Assembly (NCBI RefSeq): GCF_041154745.1
Contig: NZ_AP031573.1
Span: forward strand, 5,022,001-5,086,000
DNA from: Flavobacterium sp. CFS9
Lineage (GTDB): Bacteria; Bacteroidota; Bacteroidia; Flavobacteriales; Flavobacteriaceae
Reading direction: 5' to 3'
DNA: 64,000 nucleotides
Positions 35,137 to 42,866 of the stretch are shown one piece after another; the first letter of the stretch is position 1; every line of letters starts with the position of its first letter. The translations under genes were made by a program, and so were the position numbers. The notes under the pieces were generated by a model. The model ran no database searches. It saw only the letters and a program-made list of their open reading frames with translations, and was not told where the DNA came from.

Positions 35137-37524
35137 TTAGAAGCTATATCCCAGTGCTAAATTAAATCTGGTACCGTTTCCTCTTGTATAATTGGCATTT
35201 GTACCGAAAAACTGCGAAGTTGTTGGATAATAATCGGTATTGAAGATATTCTCAATTCCAAGTTTAACTCTGATGCTGTCTGTTACTTTATAAGCTGACG
35301 CCAGATTCCATAAATTGAAAGAATGAATAGGTCCTTCACCAATTGCATAAGCTCCTTTGGCATTTGGTTTGAAAACATCACGATCACCAACATACATCCA
35401 GTACAATTCAACATTTAATCTTTTACCGCCATACTTTGCGTAACCCGTAATTTTAACCGGAGGAATTCGATTTGATTTCAAATAAATATCGTTAGGTCCG
35501 TAAAAGTTACCGTCAGAATCTTTATCACCTCTTCCCTGAACATTCGCATAGTTTCCTCCTACCGTCAATTCTTTAAGAATTTGGTAATCGGCCTGAACTT
35601 CATATCCCCAAACTCTTTCCGGTAAGCGTTCCGCTAACAAAAATCCGTCTACCTGGATCAAATTGGTTCCTAATTTTGACGTACTCAAATAATAAGAAGC
35701 ACTTAAATTGAATTTTCCTAACTGGCTGCTAAAACCTCCTTCGTAGTTGTTGACAATAATAGGCTCTGTCTCTAATTTAGAGATCGCGTCCTGTTTGGCA
35801 TTGGTTAAAACCCTTCCTAAATCAAATACTGAGAAAGCCTGAGAAAAACTCACAAACGGATTGAAGAATTTAAATCTTGAATATCGAATACCCGTGTTAA
35901 AAACAAAAGCATCATAATTAAGTTCTCCGCCTTTTACAGCAATACTTCCCGCTCCATTTGCACCGGTAGCAAGCGTATTGTAATCGTCGATGTTCACTTT
36001 AATGTTTTCTGCACGTAAACCCGCTTTTACATTCCAGTCACCAAACAGCTGTGTCGATAATTGAGCATAAGGTGCCAGATTGACCATGTCGATGTTTGGA
36101 ACCCAAACACGTCCGTCTACCAGTTTCTGATTCGTTTTATCGTTAAGTAAATCGAAACCGTAAGTCACATCACCCGTAAAGTTTGACGAAATTACAAAAG
36201 GAGAATTCAAATATACTCTTAATCCTTTTTTAGTAGATTTAATCTGTGATTGTCCGCCTCCAAAGAAAAACGTTGAGTTTGAAAATGCGGTTAAGAAATC
36301 CTGAAAGTATAAGTTTGTAGTAAGCGAAGTATTTCCAAAAATTCCTTTGTTTACATATTGAAAATTAGCGTTATGATTGTAACGGGTTCCTTCGTCAACA
36401 CCCGGTCTTTTGCCTAATACTCCTATTGCAGGACTCACTCCGTATACTCCATTTTTAAGGATAAAATCGGAATCCTGATTCGAACTGAAATAATTGTACA
36501 TGAAATCAATTCTTTGCTTAGCGGTTAAATCGTATCCTACTTTGGTGAAAACATTGTACGTTTTAGTTTCTCCTAATCCGTATTCAGGAGAAATAACCTT
36601 CCCTCCTCCATCACGGAAAACACCTGTTTTTTCATAAGTTCCGCCTACCATATAGTTGAACTTACTAATTTTTCCATAAAACTGCTGATTGAATCGGTAT
36701 CCCAATGTACTATCACCCTTTATATTTCCGTTAGTTCCTGCCTCACTATATCCGGCGAATTTCTTTTGAGTTTTGCCTGATTTTGTAATGTAATTAATCA
36801 AACCTCCATCAGCACCATTCCCATAAATTGCAGTTGCTCCTTTGATTACCTCGATACGTTCAATTACCGAAGGATCAATTGTACGAAGCTCACGTCCTGC
36901 AGATTTTAGCGGTGTCGATTGTGGAATTCCATCAATCAAAACTAAGGGATTTCTACCGCGAAGGGTCTGACCGTAATTCCCTGTATTGTTTGTACCCGAT
37001 CCTAAGCCTGGAACTGCAAATGCCACAATATTGGCAATATTCGGACTTACGATCGATAAATCTTCGATGTCTTTAGCGTTGATTACAGTTACTGAAGAAG
37101 GCGTTTTAGATAACGTTTCTACCTTCCTGCTGGCCGAAACAATAATTTCATCCAATTGATCACCATTCTGTTCAGAAGCTTTAGTTTCCTTACCGTTAAA
37201 CTTTAATTGAAAAGTCACATTGGTCGTTTCATTGTTTGCAACCGTAACTTCCTGTTCAATCGTTTCGTAGCCTGATAATGAAGCTTGCAGTGTATAAATA
37301 TTCTCTGCAATTTTGTTCAGTCTAAAGCTGCCGTCGATATTTGAAATGGTTTTATATTTTGAATTTTTAAGTGTAATAATAACTCCCGAAGCCGATTTTC
37401 CGTCAGAGGTTGTGATTTGTCCTTTAATTTTTCCGCCATTTTGTTGTGCAAAAGAAGAAAAGACCGAAAATAAAAGGCTGATAATAAATAAAAACTTTGA
37501 TGTTCTTAAACTAAGATATTTCAT
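35137..37524 (-). CDS. TonB-dependent receptor, probable ferric-siderophore receptor
   Basis: 795 residues. Signal peptide 1-27 (SVFSSFAQ). A carboxypeptidase-regulatory domain spans about 32-110. The TonB box region and plug include DEIIVSASRKVETLSKTPSSV, RGRNPLVLIDGIPQSTP and IERIEVIKGATAIYGNGADGG. A 22-strand-type barrel ends RFNLALGYSF. The length and plug are those of siderophore receptors. It lies beside the NIS siderophore operon and divergent from a PepSY gene. Its promoter (TTG-N19-TATTTTTG) is followed by the shared iron-box-like motif. Uptake of the ferric form of the siderophore made nearby is inferred. Confidence 0.9.
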   Translation of the reverse strand: MKYLSLRTSKFLFIISLLFSVFSSFAQQNGGKIKGQITTSDGKSASGVIITLKNSKYKTISNIDGSFRLNKIAENIYTLQASLSGYETIEQEVTVANNETTNVTFQLKFNGKETKASEQNGDQLDEIIVSASRKVETLSKTPSSVTVINAKDIEDLSIVSPNIANIVAFAVPGLGSGTNNTGNYGQTLRGRNPLVLIDGIPQSTPLKSAGRELRTIDPSVIERIEVIKGATAIYGNGADGGLINYITKSGKTQKKFAGYSEAGTNGNIKGDSTLGYRFNQQFYGKISKFNYMVGGTYEKTGVFRDGGGKVISPEYGLGETKTYNVFTKVGYDLTAKQRIDFMYNYFSSNQDSDFILKNGVYGVSPAIGVLGKRPGVDEGTRYNHNANFQYVNKGIFGNTSLTTNLYFQDFLTAFSNSTFFFGGGQSQIKSTKKGLRVYLNSPFVISSNFTGDVTYGFDLLNDKTNQKLVDGRVWVPNIDMVNLAPYAQLSTQLFGDWNVKAGLRAENIKVNIDDYNTLATGANGAGSIAVKGGELNYDAFVFNTGIRYSRFKFFNPFVSFSQAFSVFDLGRVLTNAKQDAISKLETEPIIVNNYEGGFSSQLGKFNLSASYYLSTSKLGTNLIQVDGFLLAERLPERVWGYEVQADYQILKELTVGGNYANVQGRGDKDSDGNFYGPNDIYLKSNRIPPVKITGYAKYGGKRLNVELYWMYVGDRDVFKPNAKGAYAIGEGPIHSFNLWNLASAYKVTDSIRVKLGIENIFNTDYYPTTSQFFGTNANYTRGNGTRFNLALGYSF

Positions 37525-37556
37525 TGATTTTAAATTTTTGGTTAGTGATTTTATTC

Positions 37557-37573
37557 TTATTTAGAATTAATAA
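37557..37573 (-). promoter_or_regulatory. Iron-box-like motif downstream of receptor promoter
   Basis: On the minus strand the site reads TTATTAATTCTAAATAA, 16 of 17 bases identical to the site at 23467-23483. It lies 8 bp downstream of the -7 box, where a repressor would block transcription. A Fur-type regulator is inferred. Confidence 0.5.
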
Positions 37574-37581
37574 AAACAGCT

Positions 37582-37611
37582 CAAAAATAAAGATTAATAA
37601 TTGTTTAACAA
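37582..37611 (-). promoter_or_regulatory. Promoter of TonB receptor (TTG-N19-TATTTTTG)
   Basis: On the minus strand TTG (37611-37609), exactly 19 bp, then TATTTTTG (37589-37582) fit the Bacteroidota primary-sigma consensus fully. The predicted start of transcription is about 50 bp before the ATG at 37524. Confidence 0.7.
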
Positions 37612-37860
37612 GTATTATTTCGATTTATTCTATAGAATTTTTAATAATTCATCTGACTTTGTCAGAAAATAAATCAGTTTCTTGATAAAAAAGCAATATT
37701 ACCACAACAACAGCTTAAAAATTTGTACGAATGTCACAAAACGGCTCAAAATCAATCTGTAAGTTTTCTCTTCTCAAAGTTTAAGATTACTTCATTCAAA
37801 AATTAATAAATGAGCATTTTTGCGGTTTTACAACTCTTTTTTTTTATTTAAAAAATAAAG

Positions 37861-37886
37861 ATTTAGTCTAAATAAGTATAAATTTG
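37861..37886 (+). promoter_or_regulatory. PepSY promoter with overlapping TTTAGTCTAAA palindrome
   Basis: ATTTAGTCTAAATAA (37861-37875) contains a perfect TTTAG-T-CTAAA dyad and the TCTAAATAA core shared with the other two iron-gene promoters. It lies 3 bp before a full -7 box TAAATTTG (37879-37886), so a bound repressor would cover the promoter. Confidence 0.55.
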
Positions 37887-37927
37887 CGACGCATTTTCAG
37901 CAGATTCAAATTTAATCCGAATCAAAA

Positions 37928-37981
37928 ATGCCACTATTAATGTGTGAACCAGAATGCCAACAAAACCAAATAAGCTACTAA
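37928..37981 (+). CDS. 17-residue leader ORF abutting the PepSY gene
   Basis: ATG at 37928 after an A-rich leader (AATCAAAA) opens MPLLMCEPECQQNQISY and stops with TAA directly against the ATG of the PepSY gene, in the same frame. It lies about 35-40 nt downstream of the predicted transcription start. The peptide has two cysteines spaced C-x3-C. It could be a leader peptide controlling translation of the downstream gene. That it is translated is not shown; a chance short ORF is the alternative. Confidence 0.4.
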   Translation: MPLLMCEPECQQNQISY

Positions 37982-39088
37982 ATGAAGAAAGGAATAAAAA
38001 AAACAGTCAGACAAATACATTTATGGCTGGGACTTGGCTCAGGTTTAATCGTCTTTATTGCAGCCTTAACCGGCAGTATTTTAGTTTTTGAAAAGGAGAT
38101 TGATCAATTTGTTAATCCTCAATACTATCAGGTTTCTTCAATAGGGAAAACCAAAAAAACGATTGATTACTGTACAGATGTCCTTCAGAAACAATACAAC
38201 ATCAAAAAGATCACCCGAATTTCTACTTTTAATGATCCTTCGCGCACCTTCCAGATTCTGGCAAAGGATGCAGATAAAAAGGCACAGTTTTTTTCTATTG
38301 ATCCTTATACCGGAAAAGTGCTCGCCACGACCCCTCAGGAAAGCCGATTTTTTGTAGTGGTACTTTCGCTTCACAGACAATTACTAATGGGCGATGCCGG
38401 ACAGCTAATTATGGGATCTTCCTGTATTATTTTTGTTCTGATGCTAATTACAGGTATAGTGTTGTGGTGGCCGAAAAAAATTAAAAATTTAAAACAGCGA
38501 CTAAAGGTTAAATGGAGCGGTTCTTTCAAAAGAATCAATTGGGATTTTCACTCTACTTTTGGCTTTTACAGCTTTTTAGCTTTACTCATTATTTCGTTAA
38601 CAGGTTTGTCGTTTGCCTTCGACTGGTTTCAAAATGGTCTTTATTTACTCGCTGATGGTACCACCAGTAAAAAAATGTCTTTAAAAGTTGAAAATCCAAC
38701 TAAAATAGACCCTAAACTTAATAACACTGCTTTTTATCAAAGCATTTATGATAAGACCGACAGTATTTTTCCTTATACCGGCAATATCCAAATCAGAATG
38801 CCTTTAGATACGATCAATAGTATCACAGTTCTGAAGGAAGATCTGGGAAGAATCATTCCACATCAATCCAGTTCGGCTTATTTTGATAAGTATACGGCGG
38901 AAAATATTGAAAACAGACCTTACAAATCCTATTCAAACGGTGACAAACTGAAACGTTTGATGTATCCTATTCATACCGGAAGTGTTTATGGATTAACCAC
39001 TAAAATAATTGCTTTTTTGGTTTGTCTTTTTGCTGCGACATTACCCATTACAGGATTAATCATTTGGCTTGGCAGAAAGAAAAAGTAG
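37982..39088 (+). CDS. PepSY-domain membrane protein (PepSY_TM, iron-uptake associated)
   Basis: 368 residues, four predicted helices: about 13-35 (LWLGLGSGLIVFIAALTGSI), 135-160, 190-212, and the C-terminal one around 340-365. Periplasmic PepSY segments follow helix 1 and helix 3. The family (formerly DUF337) is frequently encoded next to ferric-siderophore receptors and is thought to reduce or help release iron at the inner membrane. It is divergent from the TonB receptor, preceded by an iron-box-like dyad and by a 17-codon ORF. Confidence 0.85.
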   Translation: MKKGIKKTVRQIHLWLGLGSGLIVFIAALTGSILVFEKEIDQFVNPQYYQVSSIGKTKKTIDYCTDVLQKQYNIKKITRISTFNDPSRTFQILAKDADKKAQFFSIDPYTGKVLATTPQESRFFVVVLSLHRQLLMGDAGQLIMGSSCIIFVLMLITGIVLWWPKKIKNLKQRLKVKWSGSFKRINWDFHSTFGFYSFLALLIISLTGLSFAFDWFQNGLYLLADGTTSKKMSLKVENPTKIDPKLNNTAFYQSIYDKTDSIFPYTGNIQIRMPLDTINSITVLKEDLGRIIPHQSSSAYFDKYTAENIENRPYKSYSNGDKLKRLMYPIHTGSVYGLTTKIIAFLVCLFAATLPITGLIIWLGRKKK

Positions 39089-39300
39089 CTTTTTGACGAA
39101 AAAAATCGCTTTATTCAGCTGTTATATTTCTTTGGAAAAATTTTCTTACCTATCGGATGATTCGATCACTTTTCCTGTGTTCTGCGAAATAAAAACAATC
39201 GTAAGTTGCTATATTTCAAAAATTTATCTAAATTTATTCCCCCCATTTCTAATACATCTTTTTAGGACTTGTTTAATCTGTTGGCTAAAATCTCTAGAGC

Positions 39301-39861
39301 ATGAAATGGTTCAACACTTCAGTAATAAAAAAGTTTACGGAAAGACTTTCAAAGCCCATTTCTAATGATGGTTCTCTTCATCTGGAAAAGGGCAGACAAT
39401 TTTATTTATCGAACCGGTTTCAGGATGCCTTGTTGCATTTAAACTGTGCCATCAATTCCGGATTTGATCAGGGTGTTTATGCCTTAAGAGGAAATTGTCT
39501 TCAAAAACTGGATTACCATTACAATGCTATTGAGGATTTTGACAAAGCCATTGAAACTGATCCTCTGGAGTTTTCTATTTACTACAATCGGGCGGTATCC
39601 AAAAGAGCAATCTTAGATTTTACCGGTCATATCGAGGATTTGCACAATGCGATCTATTACTACAAAAAACATTCTACTATCGAAAATCAGGTGCTCCGAG
39701 CATTCGAAACCCATTTACAGGCTGCTAAAATGGACATAGAAGGTCCAATTCAAAACCGACATGAAATGCGCAAAGCCCCATCTTTAGAAATGAAATCGCT
39801 AATCAGGGACTCTCTCAATCTCATTAAAAAAGCAAGGGTGAGAAATGTAACGGTGAATTGA
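39301..39861 (+). CDS. TPR-repeat protein
   Basis: 186 residues, no signal peptide. Two to three tetratricopeptide motifs span about 28-115 (GRQFYLSNRFQDALLHLNCAINSG, GNCLQKLDYHYNAIEDFDKAIETDP, FSIYYNRAVSKRAI). The C-terminal ~60 residues are basic and unassigned. It stands alone 212 bp after the PepSY gene and has no obvious functional link to neighbours. TPRs mediate protein contacts; the partner is unknown. Confidence 0.75.
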   Translation: MKWFNTSVIKKFTERLSKPISNDGSLHLEKGRQFYLSNRFQDALLHLNCAINSGFDQGVYALRGNCLQKLDYHYNAIEDFDKAIETDPLEFSIYYNRAVSKRAILDFTGHIEDLHNAIYYYKKHSTIENQVLRAFETHLQAAKMDIEGPIQNRHEMRKAPSLEMKSLIRDSLNLIKKARVRNVTVN

Positions 39862-39920
39862 TTTCTTTCCTATTTTATAAAACTTCTCTTTTGTTTTGAA
39901 GTGGTACTTAAAAAAAGTAC

Positions 39921-40075
39921 ACGGATGATACGGATTCGCAAGACGAAGACACGGATTTGCACGGATCTTATTTGTTTTAAATTAAATGGGATTATTTTAA
40001 TATAATAGTGAATTTTTATTCTTTTAAAAATCCGCGTTCATCAGCGTTTTCGTGAAACGAATCAGTTTCATCCGT
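39921..40075. repeat. Palindromic intergenic element with ACGGAT arms
   Basis: The left arm 39921-39966 (ACGGATGATACGGATTCG start) and right arm 40030-40075 (ends CAGTTTCATCCGT) are 46 nt each and imperfectly complementary, around a 63-nt AT-rich centre. This occupies most of the 325-bp gap 39862-40186 before the XRE regulator. No gene seen. Confidence 0.7.
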
Positions 40076-40130
40076 ATGCCATAAGCTTAACTACAGAAAA
40101 TATAAAAGTTTACATTAAGAATTCCCTTCT

Positions 40131-40163
40131 TTTGCAACTCACCCGCTAATTGTGTTATATTTA
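40131..40163 (+). promoter_or_regulatory. Candidate promoter of XRE-cupin regulator
   Basis: TTTG (40131-40134), 21 bp, then TATATTTA (40156-40163), which differs from TAnnTTTG only at the last base. It lies 23 bp before the ATG at 40187. Confidence 0.4.
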
Positions 40164-40186
40164 CCCTATTAAACCGAAGTTTTATT

Positions 40187-40771
40187 ATGGAAGATTTTTT
40201 AATTGGTATTGGAAAAAGATTAAAAGAAATCAGGAAAAAAAATTCATTAACCATACACGAAGTGGCCAGCAGAGCCGGAGTTAGTAACGGTTTAATTTCC
40301 AGAATTGAAAACGGAAGAACAATTCCTTCCCTACCCGTTCTAATTGAACTGATACAATCCTTAAATACAGATGTGAGTTATTTTTTCGAAGGCGTTGAAA
40401 ATACCAAGAATGCGAAATACATTCATATTAAAAAAGAAGATTATCAAAAGATAGAAAAAGAAGACCGCGCCGAAACTACCGGTTTTAACTATTATCATAT
40501 TTTCAGTAAAAGTATTAACTCCATTGGTTTTGAGGCTGTAATCCTTGACGTGGAACCAAACTGTAAACGCGAAAAAGTAATTACAGATGCCTGGGAATTC
40601 AAATATATCATTAAAGGAAGTGTGACTTATATTATTGATGATGCGGAAGTGGTTGTCAATGAAGGTGATTCGCTATGTTTCAACGGAAGACATCCGCACG
40701 TGCCTCAAAACAGAACAGCAGAAAACTGTGTAATGCTGGTGCTTTATTTTTATTCTGAGAGCAATAGTTAG
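40187..40771 (+). CDS. XRE-family regulator with C-terminal cupin
   Basis: 194 residues. The helix-turn-helix spans about 8-65 (RLKEIRKKNSLTIHEVASRAGVSNGLISRIENGRTIPSL). A small cupin is at about 110-190 (WEFKYIIKGSVTYIIDDAEVVVNEGDSLCFNGRHPHVPQN). Cupin-XRE regulators usually respond to a small metabolite and control nearby catabolic genes. The gene is convergent with the phosphonate-type cluster at 41-49 kb, so regulation of that cluster is a reasonable guess. No operator was identified. Confidence 0.88.
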   Translation: MEDFLIGIGKRLKEIRKKNSLTIHEVASRAGVSNGLISRIENGRTIPSLPVLIELIQSLNTDVSYFFEGVENTKNAKYIHIKKEDYQKIEKEDRAETTGFNYYHIFSKSINSIGFEAVILDVEPNCKREKVITDAWEFKYIIKGSVTYIIDDAEVVVNEGDSLCFNGRHPHVPQNRTAENCVMLVLYFYSESNS

Positions 40772-40779
40772 ATTTTTTT

Positions 40780-40956
40780 TTACCGCAAAGAGCGCAAAGA
40801 TGCTACGCAAGGTTCGCACAGTTTTATCTACAAAGCTTTGCGAACCTTACCTTTTTTTAAAAAGTCTTACCTGTAAAAAAACTTAGCGTTCCTTGCGGTA
40901 AAATCTGCAAAACTTTTCGAACCCTTTGCAACACCTTAGCGTTCTTTGCGGTTAAA
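40780..40956. repeat. Palindromic intergenic element with ACCGCAAAGA arms
   Basis: The left arm TACCGCAAAGAGCGCAAAGA (from 40781) is matched inversely by ACTTAGCGTTCCTTGCGGTA (40881-40900) and again by CCTTAGCGTTCTTTGCGGTT (40933-40952). An inner 8-bp stem GGTTCGCA/TGCGAACC lies at 40811-40846. It sits between two convergent genes. Confidence 0.7.
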
Positions 40957-40959
40957 ATC

Positions 40960-40995
40960 AAAAAGGCTACCTTCAAAAATGAAGATAACCCTTTA
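40960..40995 (-). terminator. Terminator of the lipoprotein phosphatase gene
   Basis: On the minus strand AAAGGGTTATCTTC pairs with GAAGGTAGCCTTT, with one bulged G and two G-U pairs (loop ATTTTT), and continues into TTTTTG. It lies 23 bp after the stop codon at 41018. Confidence 0.65.
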
Positions 40996-41017
40996 AAAAA
41001 CAAAAAACACAAATTTT

Positions 41018-42700
41018 TTAGTTCGCTGTCGGAAGCCATGAACGGCCGTCTAATGACCAACTTGTATTAATGGGTACACCAAACCATTGCAATGAAGAAT
41101 AGGCAATATCTACCATCTTTGGAACTGCTCCTGTTGCGGTACCACATTTTAAGGTAGCTGTACTGCTTATCCATGTAGGAGTATTTGGAAATGCAAGGTT
41201 TACCTGCTGAGCGCTTGAATCGGTAAAACTATTTCCTGATCCGTTATCTCCTTTCCAATATCCAATAAGATTGGAGTAATCCGGATGTGAAACCGTAACT
41301 GAAGAACAGGTATAATTTAAAATCGAAGTTTCAGATAGCGCTTTGTTCCATACGCGCACCTCAGCAATATTTCCGTTTACATTGGCACCATAAGTGAGCG
41401 TTCCGTCCTGTCCTATTGCGAAAGGCAATCCAGAAGTCAGGCTTCCAAAACTGGCTCCGATGGCAGCTTGTCCCACAAAAGCACCGTCCTGATACGTTTT
41501 AACCAATTTGGCTATACGGTCTACCACAAGTGTCAGATGATGCCATTTCCCGTCATTGATCGTCCCTCCGGAAATATCCACACGACTTTGAGTATCCCCA
41601 ATATTTACCTTCCATGTTCCTCCGGTATTGGCGCAGATGACGAATCCTCGATTTTTACCACTCACCCAGTTTTTATTTGAAACCAGTGAGGGATCACTGC
41701 TATATCCTGATGTTTTTACCCGACACTCCACTGTAAAACTTGAAGTTCCGAAATTGTAAAGTGCATTGGATGTTGAAGCATAAATAGAATTGGAATTAAA
41801 ATTGACAAACTTACCTGTTATCGTTGTAGTGGGATCCACCGGTTTTTCGATTTTAGTCGAAGTAAAGTTTTTATTGTTGAATATGGTAAAGATGTTTCGT
41901 TCTTCGTAAGAACTTCCGCCATGAGATCCGCTGGAACCTGTAACAATACCTCCATGATCCGGTGCTACCACAACCAACCAGTCTTCATTGGCATAATTAG
42001 GTCTGCTCTTTAAAGCCGTTAAGATTTCACCTATGTAACCGTCCGTGGTTTCGATTGAAGATTTATATTGTGGCACATTAAGCGAAAATCCGTAACTGTG
42101 TCCTGCGTGATCCACATCATCAAAATGTAAAAATAAGGCATCCGGATTGTCGTTTGTAAGCGCTGCCACCACTTCATTTTTAACGGCCAAATCGGTAGTG
42201 AGCGTTTTTTCTACATCAATACCATCCACAATATAGGTGTTAATAGGTGCCCAATGTACAATCGACATGGTTCTTAAGGCCGAATTATACGTCTCAAGTC
42301 GTTTCAAAAAACTAGGATACGCGGTAAAATTCGGACTTGAAAATGAATTATCGGTTACACCATGTTTTAAATGGGTCACTCCGGTAAGCATCGTCGACCA
42401 GCCGTTTCCGCTCCACGTAGGAGCCTCAGTCAAAGCGTCTAAACTGTAAACCGCATTGGGCAATAAAGCATGAACATTAGGAGTATTGGCTCCCATTAAG
42501 GCATCCCCGCGACAGCCGTCGATTCCTATAATAAGTAATTTTCTGGTACCACTGCTTAAAGCAGATTTGCCGGTTTTAGAATTTGTTTTACCATTAATCG
42601 TCTGCTCCTCTTTTGGAAGCGCTGAATCGTTTGTACAGGAAGTGACCAAAAGCACACTTGCAAGAATTGTAATGTAACTTAATCTAAAAATCTTTTTCAT
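41018..42700 (-). CDS. Lipoprotein alkaline-phosphatase-superfamily hydrolase with inserted LamG domain
   Basis: 560 residues. Lipobox LLVTSC with Cys22. The catalytic core begins LLIIGIDGCRGDAL (D61 a metal ligand). The region APTWSGNGWSTMLTGVTHLKHG holds the expected Ser/Thr nucleophile (T95 or S97). HFDDVDHAGHSYG and VVAPDHGG, then GSHGGSSYEER, complete a nucleotide-pyrophosphatase/phosphodiesterase-like set. A ~200-residue LamG/concanavalin-like domain follows (SFTVECRVKT, DGKWHHLTLVVD, GNIAEVRVWNKALSE). The final segment MVDIAYSSLQWFGV looks like the last part of the phosphatase core, so LamG appears inserted rather than appended. Probably releases phosphate or phosphonate from a surface-bound ester; substrate unknown. 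Confidence 0.8.
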   Translation of the reverse strand: MKKIFRLSYITILASVLLVTSCTNDSALPKEEQTINGKTNSKTGKSALSSGTRKLLIIGIDGCRGDALMGANTPNVHALLPNAVYSLDALTEAPTWSGNGWSTMLTGVTHLKHGVTDNSFSSPNFTAYPSFLKRLETYNSALRTMSIVHWAPINTYIVDGIDVEKTLTTDLAVKNEVVAALTNDNPDALFLHFDDVDHAGHSYGFSLNVPQYKSSIETTDGYIGEILTALKSRPNYANEDWLVVVAPDHGGIVTGSSGSHGGSSYEERNIFTIFNNKNFTSTKIEKPVDPTTTITGKFVNFNSNSIYASTSNALYNFGTSSFTVECRVKTSGYSSDPSLVSNKNWVSGKNRGFVICANTGGTWKVNIGDTQSRVDISGGTINDGKWHHLTLVVDRIAKLVKTYQDGAFVGQAAIGASFGSLTSGLPFAIGQDGTLTYGANVNGNIAEVRVWNKALSETSILNYTCSSVTVSHPDYSNLIGYWKGDNGSGNSFTDSSAQQVNLAFPNTPTWISSTATLKCGTATGAVPKMVDIAYSSLQWFGVPINTSWSLDGRSWLPTAN

Positions 42701-42782
42701 TGGGTTGAATTGTTTTATGGTTACTATTTATTTACTTGTTTGAAACTTTTCCTGCAGGGATATTGTTTTTACTAATTGTTAA

Positions 42783-42866
42783 TGGTTAATTGATAATTGA
42801 TAATTGTTACTTGTTACTTGTTACTTTTCACATCTAACATCTAACATTATTCACATTTGACCTCAC
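42783..42866 (-). repeat. 7-nt periodic array ending at hydrolase stop codon
   Basis: Twelve heptads in phase on the plus strand: TGGTTAA, two TTGATAA, three TTGTTAC, TTTTCAC, two ATCTAAC, ATTATTC, ACATTTG, ACCTCAC. The last overlaps the stop codon (42863) of the minus-strand hydrolase, so in transcript direction the array begins at the stop. Confidence 0.75.

Larger units (their letters stand above)
37525..37981. other. 457-bp divergent regulatory region of iron genes
   Basis: This holds the receptor promoter and iron box (minus), the PepSY promoter, its box and a leader ORF (plus), and a perfect 12-bp palindrome ATTCTATAGAAT at 37627-37638 of unknown role. The rest is AT-rich without recognisable genes. 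Confidence 0.65.

Noticed and set aside
39069..39365. 98-codon plus-strand ORF overlapping PepSY and TPR genes
   Set aside because: Overlaps both neighbours out of frame, hydrophobic low-complexity translation, no family resemblance.
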